Shown here piece by piece: positions 37,655-48,110 of a DNA stretch of 64,000 bases. Both the position numbers and the translations under genes were made by a program. The stretch lies in NCBI GenBank assembly GCA_015956445.1, contig WIUZ02000020.1:248001-312000 (forward strand), read 5' to 3'. The stretch comes from Thelephora terrestris. Taxonomy: Eukaryota; Basidiomycota; Agaricomycetes; Thelephorales; Thelephoraceae. Within the stretch, counting starts at the first letter, position 1, and each line of letters starts with the position of its first letter. Below the pieces are notes generated by a model. It had not been told where the DNA came from. It made no database searches and was given only the letters and a program-made list of their open reading frames with translations.

Positions 37655-39839
37655 ATGATTCCCGGCCGTAGGTCTCATGACGTCCGACCGATGACTCCCA
37701 CAGCCGTTCCTTCAGAACGACGACCATCCGCCAGCGAAGAAGCGTCTCGTCCCTCCATCCAAAACCTCACGAATTTGGCCTCAGAGGGTGGAAACGGACG
37801 CACGGAATCTGCTGGTCACTCCGTGGGGGATGTGGTTTCGAGGAGACTGGCTTTCTTAGGCGTTGGAGATCCGAGATCATCGTCCACCACCTCGTTCTTA
37901 CCTCCCAGGTCTCATTCGAGAGTGGATTCGAACGGCACCAGGGACTCGCCGTCGAATATGAGCTCGAGCACTTTGGTGTCCGCTACGAAGCAGCATGCAT
38001 CGCCTTCCAAGGTCCGTACTGATCACATCCACAATCAATGTTGGTCTTCCTGGTTGGGGAGATGTGGCTCTACGCCACTTATTCATCCATCACCAACTGT
38101 GTAGTACCCGCGACACGCCCGCAGTTCGCCTTGATGACGTGTACTGAGACCTAGACCCTGACTCTCGTGACCTTGGTCGACTTGAACTAACGCTGCCTGG
38201 CTATTTACAGGGCTCTATGGGACGCACGTACGATTCGAAGCTCGTTTCGCGCGAGATGCACCGTTTGGGAAACTTCGCCCATCTAAACCCTACCCCTTTC
38301 ACACACGCCACGTCCTCTTCCACAAGTTTACCTCAGAGTGCGTCGAGCATGAACCCTGCGCCCTCTGATAACCCCTGGGGTGCGCTCCACATACACGTCT
38401 TACCGTTGTTCAACGGTGAAGCGTTGCGAGTCCCAGTGTAAGCGACCGCGAGATTCCAAGCTCATAATCCCGTAAATCTAACCGCCTTCTTGTTTCCAGG
38501 GAAGACCTCAACACCCTTGTAAAGAGACACATTCAAAGTGTGGTTTCAGCTGTGCCTTCAAAGGCCATGGCGACTCTCGAGCATGATACATCCGCCCTGA
38601 TCTCTTCAGGAATGGTCACCCTCAATGCGAAGCTCATAGGGATCGATGACGATAAGCTAGTCAGTCGCGTGGTCGAGATCTGGGGTTTCTTCTGGGACCA
38701 AGTTCTCCCATACGTCGAAGGGGTGAGCCGCTGACTCTTTGGTGACCTCACCACACAATCAACAACTGAGACAGCTCTAGGTTTTGCTGCCGCTGCAAAC
38801 CGATCCACTCCTCTCATCTCTCTACAGGGGGAACAAATCCCATCGGCCGTCAGACGCGGCCGGACAGAACTCCAATGGACAGTTGCCCTCACATATGGTA
38901 TCCTCGCCACAAATCGACGTCCGGACGGTGGCGATCCGAGCGTTCCGGGATCAGATCATCTTTCCGATATTCTCCAGGTTGGGGAGTTGTTTGACGGCGC
39001 TGGGTTCTCAAGACCTCGGGTTGGACAAGAATTATCAGCAGCCACGGCTGCAACAAATGTGAGAGCGCATGGATGCGGAGGGATCCCGCTAATTGTGTTT
39101 CTTTCTGTAGGCTATTGGTCTTAGTTTCGCAAGGACGCGAGCGATCGGTCTCGCTCTCGCTGACCGACCCCGATCCACAACCTTCAGCACCGGAAGCGGC
39201 GGTTCAACATTTGCTACGCGCCGTCCGTCTCCCTCTGGCGCAAGTGTCTGCAAATCCAGCTCAAACGTCCTCCGGTCGCACGCCTTCGTTCCTTTCGGAT
39301 AACCAACCTCGAGACCGGCGTGGAAGGATCGCGGAGAAACCGAAGAACATCAAGACGTCGTTGGGTGACCCCGGATCATCTGCCCGGCAAAGGCCTATGC
39401 TCGGACGGAGGAACGCGAATGGAAATTTGGGACACGAAGATTACGCTCTGGTCGAGGACGATGAGTTTGGTGGTGAAGAGACGCCGAGGATTAAGAAGGG
39501 TGGGTGGGCAGGAGTGGTGCAGGAGATATATTTCGACGAAGAGAGGGAGCGGGAGAGGGAACGAGAGTTCTTGGAGTCGTTGCGGTAGGTTTCTTTTCTG
39601 CTCCCCCATCGTTTCCTCACAGCTGAACGGGTTTCTGTAGGAGTCCCGATATTGAAAATGAAAACCACGGGGATCACCGTGGGAGTATTGGTGGATGGGG
39701 CTTGGGTAACCCGCACGAAGAGGATGCGACGAAGAAACACGTGATGGAGGACGAGGACGATGAGCTGGATTGGGATCAAGCGCAGAGCGTGGTTGAGAGG
39801 ATGAAGGTCTACGAGAACGGACACGGGGAACGAAGATGA
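37655..39839 (+). CDS. BIT61: TORC2 subunit, HbrB/Bit61 (PRR5) family
   Basis: Regulatory subunit of the TOR complex 2, which controls actin and membrane homeostasis. Several exons: a Ser-rich N-terminus (MIPGRRSHDVRPMTPTAVPS), then GSMGRTYDSKLVSREMHRLG, WGALHIHVLPLFNGEALRVP, and the HbrB core: EDLNTLVKRHIQSVVSAVPS, VVEIWGFFWDQVLPYVEG, LLPLQTDPLLSSLY, VRTVAIRAFRDQIIFPIFSR, LQQMLLVLVSQ. The C-terminal tail is low-complexity, with a stretch of alternating Glu and Arg near 39535-39570, ending VYENGHGERR. Introns fall near 38011-38210, 38439-38500, 38722-38775, 39060-39110 and 39588-39640. The core is intact. A decayed second copy lies at 62.25-63.18 kb, and a 60-bp fragment lies in the mosaic at 54.3 kb. 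Confidence 0.9.
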
Positions 39840-42394
39840 CGAGAATGTTTCCTAGCGTGGGTTTCTTATTTATTGCTTCGATTGTAACAGATACCGTGGA
39901 CTGTGCTCTGTTCTTTCTTTGGGCCCGGGAAGGGGGGTGGTTTACCTCTTGGTTTTGTTGGTTCGTGTGTATGAACTGCAACGATTGCTTACCGGATGTT
40001 CCTCCTTGTATTCAGTTGCTCAATGTGTGCCAGAAGTTGTCTGGATCGACCAACAAGATGCTGTTTGGTGTACCAATTTTTTTTTTTGGGAAATAACCCA
40101 AGGGCCCGGCACAAGAATTTTTCCATGATTGAGCACCCCGGCACGACTCAATGAGAGGACAAAACTCAAAACTTGATCAATCACCCACCTTGTGAATGGT
40201 TTCTTCCATTCTTGAAGGGTTTTTCATGCTTGTTATTTACACAAAGAGAAGGACACTAATCTCACAACTGTGAAACCAGGAGGTTTGAGGTTACAGTAAA
40301 AATCAATGTTACAAATTGTATTTTTCCCCTACTCTTGTCAACAGCTCTATCAAAAGGTCTACCTTGGAATCTGGGACTGGGATGGCTCTATCACTCGAGT
40401 CAATGAGCAGTTGGTAAACCTGAATAAATGATTCATGATCTGAGGGTTCCCTGTAGGATTCCTTTTTCCGGGCAGTCATCTTGGATTTGGCTGACAACCC
40501 CCCGAGCAGACCTCCTCCTGTGGACAGGTTGCCCTTGTTGGAATCACCAGCTGTACAGTACCACATGATCCAGTAGCAGTGGAGGGAATCAGCAAGATAT
40601 TTACACTCCTTGTGTAGGGGAGTGTTTTTAAGACCCTCCTCTACTTCTACCATCTTGGAGTAAGAGCAGCTACTTATGCTCCCATGCCACGATGACAAAG
40701 GATAGGGGTCAATGACAGAGATGTTCCCGTCCTTGTCCTTACTCATGCATATGCAGATATAGACAAGACACCATGTGAAGGCTTCTGCATCATGTCAGTA
40801 CAGCCATGAAACCATGCCCTTGGCTGCCCCCTCACTCAGCAGGTCCAGGGCCATGAATGTGAGAGTTTTCATGTTGTCCTTTTTGCTTGGACCCCCCTCC
40901 CCTACACTCCCCACTTTGTTTTCTGATTGTACATCAGGTTTCCTATGCTGATATCCATGTGCTGGATTCCCTTCTGCCAGAGTTCCTAATGACCTGCACT
41001 AGATGAGTGCTGAGGAGAGCCCAGAGAAAACAAGGAGAACTTACAGAAGAAATGGACTAAAAATACAATGAAAACATGTTCCTTGTCCAGGTCCTTGAGT
41101 TCCTCCAGACAAGTGAGTGTGATCACCCAAGGCACCCTTGCCCCAGCCATATCCAGACAGAAAAACTTGAATGAGGCTTGTCAAACACATTACACATGGA
41201 GGGTCTGTCTGACCCATGATTGTATGGATGTGATCTTTCACCAGGTTGTTGGTGTTTCCAGTCTGTGCTGCATCATTGGTTACATCCACCTTGCTGATCT
41301 GTGTTTGCTCCAGCCAGTAGAACTTGGCGACCAGATTGTTTGTGTCCTGAATCACCTGGTCACCATCCAGCTTTTTCTCCAAGACGGCGACCCTCTGAGC
41401 TCCAGCTATGCTTGTTGAGCGGCCAGCCAGGGTGATATGAGTGTGGATGGGGTCCTGATAGGGATAGATCCAGATTGGGTCGCCCTCAATAAAGGTGGAT
41501 TCCAAAAAGATCTGTTTGCCTAAGGTTTCACAATTGGCCTGGGGTACGACCAGTCTAACAGGCCAATGGTGGATGTCATCAAAGGTAGTGTATGACTCCA
41601 ATTCGGTGAGAGCCTTGAAATCCTTGTCGAAACACAATCCCTTTCTCAAAAAATCCCTGTGCTCCGGGAACTTCAAAAACTGTACTTCAACCATTGATTG
41701 CAAATCCTTCCATGACATTTTCAAGCCCGACCGTTGTACACGGACATCCTCCTCGTACGAGGCAGGGTACTCCAAGCCGAAGACCCCGATTTTCTCTTGT
41801 AAGCACTTCCATCAAAGGATAACAATGTCCGGTCTGACACAATAATCCTGATCGAGGTTGTGGGACTTCGCCGACAGTTCATGACCATGGACAAAGATGA
41901 TCTGGTTGTTGGGATCATAATCTGGCAATGCATTGGTACGGCATTTCGAAAGCATGTCTGGGGCACAGTTGCAGGCGATGAAAAATGGGTTGTACATGGC
42001 CTTTTCCGGGTTGGATTCAAGGCTGATGATAGATTAGTTCCGTGCCTGAGCAGTCGGATTTGTGGCACTCACAGGTTAGAAACCTCTGTTTTCAGCTTGG
42101 TTCCCTCCTCGTTTGCCACGTCCCTGTTCGTGATGAGACCGCCCTGGAGCTCGCCTTGCAATCGGCAAAGGGAAATTCTTGCATCATTCAATTTGCACAA
42201 CACGAACAGGAACCTGATCATATCGGCCGCCGAGCATTGCTGGGCACTCTCCAAGTTGGCTTTGGTGGGCCCTGCTGTATCCTTCGGCCTGATCGAGCCC
42301 CTTCAGCTATCTTTTCTCCATGGGTCATGGACCATACATCGTGACAATTCTCCATGGGTCATGGGCCATGCAACGTTGTACAACCCATGACCCA

Positions 42395-43440
42395 TGGAGA
42401 AAAGATACCATTGTACAACCCATGACCCATGGGTAATGGAATAGTATCCGTTGCCCATGCCCCATGGGTTGTACAACACTATCCCTTCCCCATGCCTCAT
42501 GGGTTGTACAATGCTATCCTTTCCCCATGGGGCATGGTTTGTACAACGCTATCCAATTCCCATGCCCCATGGGTTGTACAATGCTATCTGTTCCCCATGG
42601 GTCATGGGTTGTACAACGCTATCCGATTCCCATGCCCCATGGGTTGTACAACACTATCCATTCCCCATGGGTCATGGGTTGTACAACGCTATCCGATTCC
42701 CATGCCCCATGGGTTGTACAACACTATCCATTCCCCATGGGTCATGGGTTGTACAACGCTATCCGATTCCCATGCCCCATGGGTTGTACAATGCTATCCA
42801 TTTCCCATGCCCCATGGGTTGTACAACACTATCCGTTCCCCATGCCCCATGGGTTGTACAACACTATCCATTCTCCATGGGGCATGGGTTGTACAACACT
42901 ATCCATTTCCCATGGGTCATGGGTTGTACAACACTATCTATTTCCCATGCCCCATGGGTTGTACAATGCTATCCGATTCTCATGCCCCATGGGTTGTACA
43001 ACACTATCCATTTCCCATGCCCCATGGGTTGTACAACGCTATCTGATTCCCATGCCCCATGGGTTGTACAACACTATCCGTTCCCCATGGGTCATGGGTT
43101 GTACAACACTATCCGTTCCCCATGGGTCATGGGTTGTACAACACTATCCATTCCCCATGGGGCATGGGTTGTACAACACTATCCTTTCCCCATGGGGCAT
43201 GGGTTGTACAACACTATCCATTCTCCATGCCCCATGGGTTGTACAACACTATCTGTTCCCCATGGGTCATGGGTTGTACAACACTATCTGATTCCCATGC
43301 CCCATGGGTTGTACAATGCTATCCATTCTCCATGGGGCATGGGTTGTACAACACTATCTATTTTCCATGCCCCATGGGTTGTACAATGCTATCCAATTCC
43401 CATGCCCCATGGGTTGTACAACAGCATCTTGTGCCCATGG
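42395..43440 (+). repeat. 35-bp minisatellite, left arm
   Basis: About 30 units of 35 bp. Each has TTGTACAA and CCATGG-like palindromes, followed by a block 'CTATCC'. Units differ mainly at fixed CpG sites (AACGCT / AACACT / AATGCT and ATCCG / ATCCA / ATCTG), and by GGGTCAT, GCCCCAT or GGGGCAT before GGGTTG. Near the outer end (about 42376-42450) two units lie in the opposite direction. Because 35 is not a multiple of three and the unit lacks stops, all three plus frames stay open for hundreds of codons. Confidence 0.95.
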
Positions 43441-43699
43441 GGCATCAGTTGCAGAATGGTGTCCTTTCTCCATGTCCCATGGATTATATCACTATTCCAG
43501 GAAAGGAGATACTTTATAAATCAACCATTAGCTGTGTGAATTTGAAAAAATTAGACTCTGTTTGTATGCATGATAGACCATATATCAGTTTGTGGCTCTA
43601 ACCTAATGGAAACTAAACTTAACCTGATAATAGCCACAACCTAATCCTCAATCTAACCTGAGCCAATGTAAACTTGACCCATGAACCTAAGCCTAACCT

Positions 43700-43915
43700 A
43701 ATCCTAAACCTGGTCTAATCCCAAATCTACCCCTAACCTGACCTGACCTGACCTAACCTAACCTAACCTAACCTTATCTGACCTGAACCTACACCTAACC
43801 TAGCCTAACCTAACCTAACCTAACCTAACCTAACCTAACCTAACCTAACCTATACCTAAACTAACCTATACCTATACTAACCTATACCTAACCTAACCTG
43901 GTATGGGCAAACCTA
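43700..43915 (+). repeat. CCTAA pentanucleotide array, left arm
   Basis: Degenerate CCTAA/CCTGA repeats with a pure core of about nine units at 43804-43850. No CpG present. Resembles, but is not, the TTAGGG repeat usual for fungal telomeres. Confidence 0.9.
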
Positions 43916-44519
43916 ACCTACCTATCATGACCTGTTTCAGCCTAATGTCATGTATGCCAGCCAAGACTAACTTCACCCAGTTGCAAACATATGACTTGGG
44001 TCACAGGACCATAAAGCAAACTGCAGTCCCCTCACTCTGTGCCCAACCATCCGATAAGCCCACGGATGCACATATATATCATCAGCAACCCAGCATCATG
44101 CTTATCACCCATGTTCAACCACAAACCACTCTCACCCTTTGTTCTGTGCCATCTCAAAGCCTAACCATAACTCTAGCTCACCCACCCATATTCATCCTTG
44201 TGTGGAATATGTTATAAGTCTATAAACCATATGTTTGTAGGCCACTTGCTTGTGGGCCCAAGGAGGTGGATGAACTTGAGTTGTGGTTTGTCTGTGAGAT
44301 GGCACAGAACAAAGGGTGAGAGTGGTTTGTGGTTGAACATGGGTGATAAGCATGATGCTGGGTTGCTGATGATATATATGTGCGTCCGTGGGCTTATCGG
44401 ATGGTTGGGCACAGAGTGAGGGGACTGCAGTTTGCTTTATGGTCCTGTGACCCAAGTCATATGTTTGCAACTGGGTGAAGTTAGTCTTGGCTGGCATACA
44501 TGACATTAGGCTGAAACAG

Positions 44520-44750
44520 GTCATGATAGGTAGGTTAGGTTTGCCCATACCAGGTTAGGTTAGGTATAGGTTAGTATAGGTATAGGTTAGTTTAGGTATA
44601 GGTTAGGTTAGGTTAGGTTAGGTTAGGTTAGGTTAGGTTAGGTTAGGTTAGGTTAGGTTAGGCTAGGTTAGGTGTAGGTTCAGGTCAGATAAGGTTAGGT
44701 TAGGTTAGGTTAGGTCAGGTCAGGTCAGGTTAGGGGTAGATTTGGGATTA
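44520..44750 (-). repeat. TTAGG pentanucleotide array, right arm
   Basis: Reverse-complement counterpart of the left-arm array. The pure core is longer (about twelve units, 44601-44662), so the two arms have slipped independently since they became identical. Confidence 0.9.
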
Positions 44751-45009
44751 GACCAGGTTTAGGATTAGGTTAGGCTTAGGTTCATGGGTCAAGTTTACAT
44801 TGGCTCAGGTTAGATTGAGGATTAGGTTGTGGCTATTATCAGGTTAAGTTTAGTTTCCATTAGGTTAGAGCCACAAACTGATATATGGTCTATCATGCAT
44901 ACAAACAGAGTCTAATTTTTTCAAATTCACACAGCTAATGGTTGATTTATAAAGTATCTCCTTTCCTGGAATAGTGATATAATCCATGGGACATGGAGAA
45001 AGGACACCA

Positions 45010-46480
45010 TTCTGCAACTGATGCCCCATGGGCACAAGATGCTGTTGTACAACCCATGGGGCATGGGAATTGGATAGCATTGTACAACCCATGGGGCATG
45101 GAAAATAGATAGTGTTGTACAACCCATGCCCCATGGAGAATGGATAGCATTGTACAACCCATGGGGCATGGGAATCAGATAGTGTTGTACAACCCATGAC
45201 CCATGGGGAACAGATAGTGTTGTACAACCCATGGGGCATGGAGAATGGATAGTGTTGTACAACCCATGCCCCATGGGGAAAGGATAGTGTTGTACAACCC
45301 ATGCCCCATGGGGAATGGATAGTGTTGTACAACCCATGACCCATGGGGAACGGATAGTGTTGTACAACCCATGACCCATGGGGAACGGATAGTGTTGTAC
45401 AACCCATGGGGCATGGGAATCGGATAGCGTTGTACAACCCATGGGGCATGGGAAATGGATAGTGTTGTACAACCCATGGGGCATGAGAATCGGATAGCAT
45501 TGTACAACCCATGGGGCATGGGAAATAGATAGTGTTGTACAACCCATGACCCATGGGAAATGGATAGTGTTGTACAACCCATGCCCCATGGAGAATGGAT
45601 AGTGTTGTACAACCCATGGGGCATGGGGAACGGATAGTGTTGTACAACCCATGGGGCATGGGAAATGGATAGCATTGTACAACCCATGGGGCATGGGAAT
45701 CGGATAGCGTTGTACAACCCATGCCCCATGGAGAATGGATAGCATTGTACAACCCATGACCCATGGGGAACGGATAGCGTTGTACAACCCATGGGGCATG
45801 GGAATTGGATAGCGTTGTACAACCCATGCCCCATGGAGAAAGGATAGCGTTGTACAACCCATGGGGCATGGGAAATGGATAGTGTTGTACAACCCATGGG
45901 GCATGGAGAATGGATAGTGTTGTACAACCCATGGGGCATGGGAATTGGATAGTGTTGTACAACCCATGACCCATGGGAAATGGATAGTGTTGTACAACCC
46001 ATGCCCCATGGAGAATGGATAGTGTTGTACAACCCATGCCCCATGGAGAAAGGATAGCGTTGTACAACCCATGACCCATGGGGAACGGATAGTGTTGTAC
46101 AACCCATGCCCCATGGGGAACGGATAGTGTTGTACAACCCATGGGGCATGGGAATCGGATAGCGTTGTACAACCCATGCCCCATGGAGAATGGATAGCGT
46201 TGTACAACCCATGACCCATGGGGAACGGATAGTGTTGTACAACCCATGCCCCATGGGAATCGGATAGCGTTGTACAACCCATGCCCCATGGGAATCGGAT
46301 AGCGTTGTACAACCCATGCCCCATGGAGAATGGATAGCGTTGTACAACCCATGGGGCATGGGAATTGGATAGTGTTGTACAACCTGTGACCCATGGGGAA
46401 CGGATAGCGTTGTACAACCCATGGGGCATGGGGAAAGGATAGTGTTGTACAACGTTGCATGGCCCATGACCCATGGAGAA
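45010..46480 (-). repeat. 35-bp minisatellite, right arm
   Basis: About 42 units in reverse orientation to the left arm. The roughly 20 units nearest the centre repeat the order of sequence variants of the left arm exactly. The outer part has about a dozen extra units in a different order, so the right arm expanded (or the left contracted) after the inversion formed. Minus-strand frames of 430-547 codons here are products of the repeat, not genes. Confidence 0.95.
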
Positions 46481-46789
46481 TTGTCACGATGTATGGTCCA
46501 TGACCCATGGAGAAAAGATAGCTGAACCCTGTGCCTGATCTTGTGTTATAACTAATGATCTAGAATGAAGCAGGTCCGACGCACCCATACTCGCTCAAAG
46601 CGCCGGTTTGCGACTGAGCATGGCTGGCAGAGCTTGAGTTGTGCCCCATGGGACTGTGATAGTAGCCAGATAGGCTTCCCTTCATCTCTCTGTTGTGCAC
46701 TCTTTAAGTCGCTGTCTCTGGTATAGCGTAGGGGCATCTTACATGAATTCCTTTAACCCCCCAGGTTTTCTGGTACTTAGTTTTGTTCG

Positions 46790-48110
46790 GGTGCTTATAT
46801 CAGGACATCCTATGGCTTTGTCCCCCCGCTCACTGTTCCCAGACGTCATCATGATCCACTGCACACTGCCGAACTGAAGCAAAACCATACCGAGAGAGAG
46901 CCCTACATTCTCATCGGCCATCGACAAGTTTGATCCCAGCAAGGCGACCTCCCTAGCGGAAGTTCGCCGTCTTGTGATACGTTGTGGCCGGAGTTGCATT
47001 CCGTGAGGTGAGCCCCTAGTAAATAGTATTTACCCATCAACGCGTGGTGGGCGTGTGCTCATCCACTGCAACAGCCATGGTTTCGAGGTTCCGAGCTCAG
47101 TTCTCGGTTCCGACTCATCCGCCTGCATTGATTTTCTGACCAGTGCCGAAAACACTAAATAAGTCAGTTGTAAAGGGCCTTTCCTAGGCTCACCTAGGAA
47201 AATCCTATTCTTTGTCCTGTTGTCTCTCACGCAGAAGATGCGGTCTTGGCACTTTACTCCACCAAAGCCCTCATGACGCTGGTTTGAAGCAGGGAATACG
47301 CAGCCACAAGGAAAGTGACGCAGAGGAAGTGGAGTGGTTAGGGATGGCATGGATGAAATGTTCTTACTGACCCTATTCGGGGTATGAGTTGGTGGTCGTA
47401 AACGCGTGTGCCTCAGGGGTATGCGGGGCTTATGCGTTATATGAATCGGACAAAATTCGATGTCCCTACCCTGTACACTCGAAGGGTGTCGAACGAAGGG
47501 GGTGACGTGCGTTAGGTCCCCTCGTTGAGAGGACGGAGTAACGCGCTACCACGATGAATGTGTTTGGTGGATGCCTGCAATAATATGGCCCACTCCGTAA
47601 ACGCTCTACGAAGTAGCCGCTGGTCATTGGTGCGTGCTTTTGATCACAATCGCACATACGAAGGGCAGGGTCGAAGCGCACGTGAGGTGTTTCTAACCAA
47701 CTACTGTCCATGAGCGGAAGATCAGCGAGGGTGGATACGGAGGGACTATGGTTTACGAATGATTTCCCCGAAGAGAAACAGAGTCTACGATTTTATCTTC
47801 TGATCTTGTTGAATCATCTTGTTGCACTCCAGTGTATGTGACCCGTGCGGGATGTTTCGGCATGTATGAAGAGGTCAATAGAAAAATTGTATTTGCGAGC
47901 TTTACTTAAAATCCATAGCATACGAAAATCCTTCCAAATTTACTGTTGAAGTTCCACATAATTCGCTGCACCCGACAAAGCCTCAGTAAGTAGTTACAGC
48001 GCGAGAGTGGGTGGAAACATACCAGGGAAAAGTCCCACACTTCCATCAGCCGTCCTTCCCTGCCACCAATCGTCTGACATGGGTTCAATTTGAACAATGC
48101 GTTCTCCCTC
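46790..48110 (+). repeat. Dispersed repeat, copy B, overlapping the ABP1 3' end
   Basis: Shared with copy A (21.37-22.17 kb, same direction) and copy C (57.3-58.2 kb, opposite). It includes the last ABP1 exons, which are functional here, so B is probably the source of the ABP1-containing copies. A segment of about 75 bp present in A and C is missing near 47235, apparently deleted between two short 'cacgcaga'/'acagaaga' matches. A minus-strand frame (46999-46739) has a conserved look (ADENVGLSLGMVLL, FGSVQWIMMTS) that recurs in copy C; I do not recognise it. Confidence 0.7.

Larger units (their letters stand above)
42295..46532. mobile_element. Foldback-type element with minisatellite inverted arms, non-autonomous
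   Basis: A 4,238-bp inverted-repeat structure. The left end begins GAGCCCCTTCAGCTATC; the right end, read inward, begins ACAGGGTTCAGCTATC. The 8-bp direct repeat GCCTGATC flanks it at 42287-42294 and 46533-46540, as a target-site duplication would. Each arm has an outer minisatellite of 35-bp units and an inner single-copy part that contains a CCTAA/TTAGG array. The inner arms (43441-44157 and about 44300-45020) are near-identical in reverse complement, and the two arms meet around a unique spacer of about 140 bp (44158-44299). No transposase frame is present. Long inverted repeats built of tandem repeats are typical of Foldback elements in animals; an 8-bp duplication is also seen with hAT elements. 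It sits in the first intron of FunK1 copy 4. Confidence 0.75.
40309..46685 (-). pseudogene. FunK1-type kinase, copy 4, split by the foldback element
   Basis: The C-terminal and middle exons lie at 40309-41775, N-terminal exons at about 41815-42290, and a probable exon 1 (MKGSLSGYYHSPMGHNSSSA, from ATG 46685) on the far side of the 4.2-kb element. Aligned to copy 1, GPTKANLESAQQCSAADMIR corresponds to GPHIKVDLQGAKECKVAEMI, and an intron starting GTGAGTGCC is kept. Lesions: the codon for R in the YRHDAE motif is TGA where other copies have CGA; further stops follow NLMYNQKTKWGV, at the place of the DFD motif, and around GHWALWQ. The catalytic loop reads HMDIS-GN. The 3' 1.4 kb (40140-41560) is very poor in CpG, while the N-terminal exons (41560-42294) have normal CpG. 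Exon 1 assignment is inference from position and composition. Confidence 0.7.

Noticed and set aside
39376-39981. 201-codon minus frame opposite the BIT61 3' end
   Set aside because: Antisense of the low-complexity tail of the TORC2 subunit gene.
43804-43850. CCTAA array as an internal telomere
   Set aside because: The unit is five bases, not TTAGGG. It is mirrored in both arms and fits a component of the foldback element better than a former chromosome end.
43903-44548. Mirrored 104-118 codon frames beginning MGKPNLPIMTCF as an element-encoded protein
   Set aside because: They are the two copies of the same inner arm, start in the CCTAA array, and show no domain or codon preference.
42429-46508. 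Open frames of 180-547 codons in the minisatellite arms, on both strands and in all frames, coding His/Pro/Trp-rich repeats
   Set aside because: The 35-bp unit has no stop in any frame and is not a multiple of three, so all frames stay open. Overlapping long frames with the same repeating peptide are a by-product of the array.
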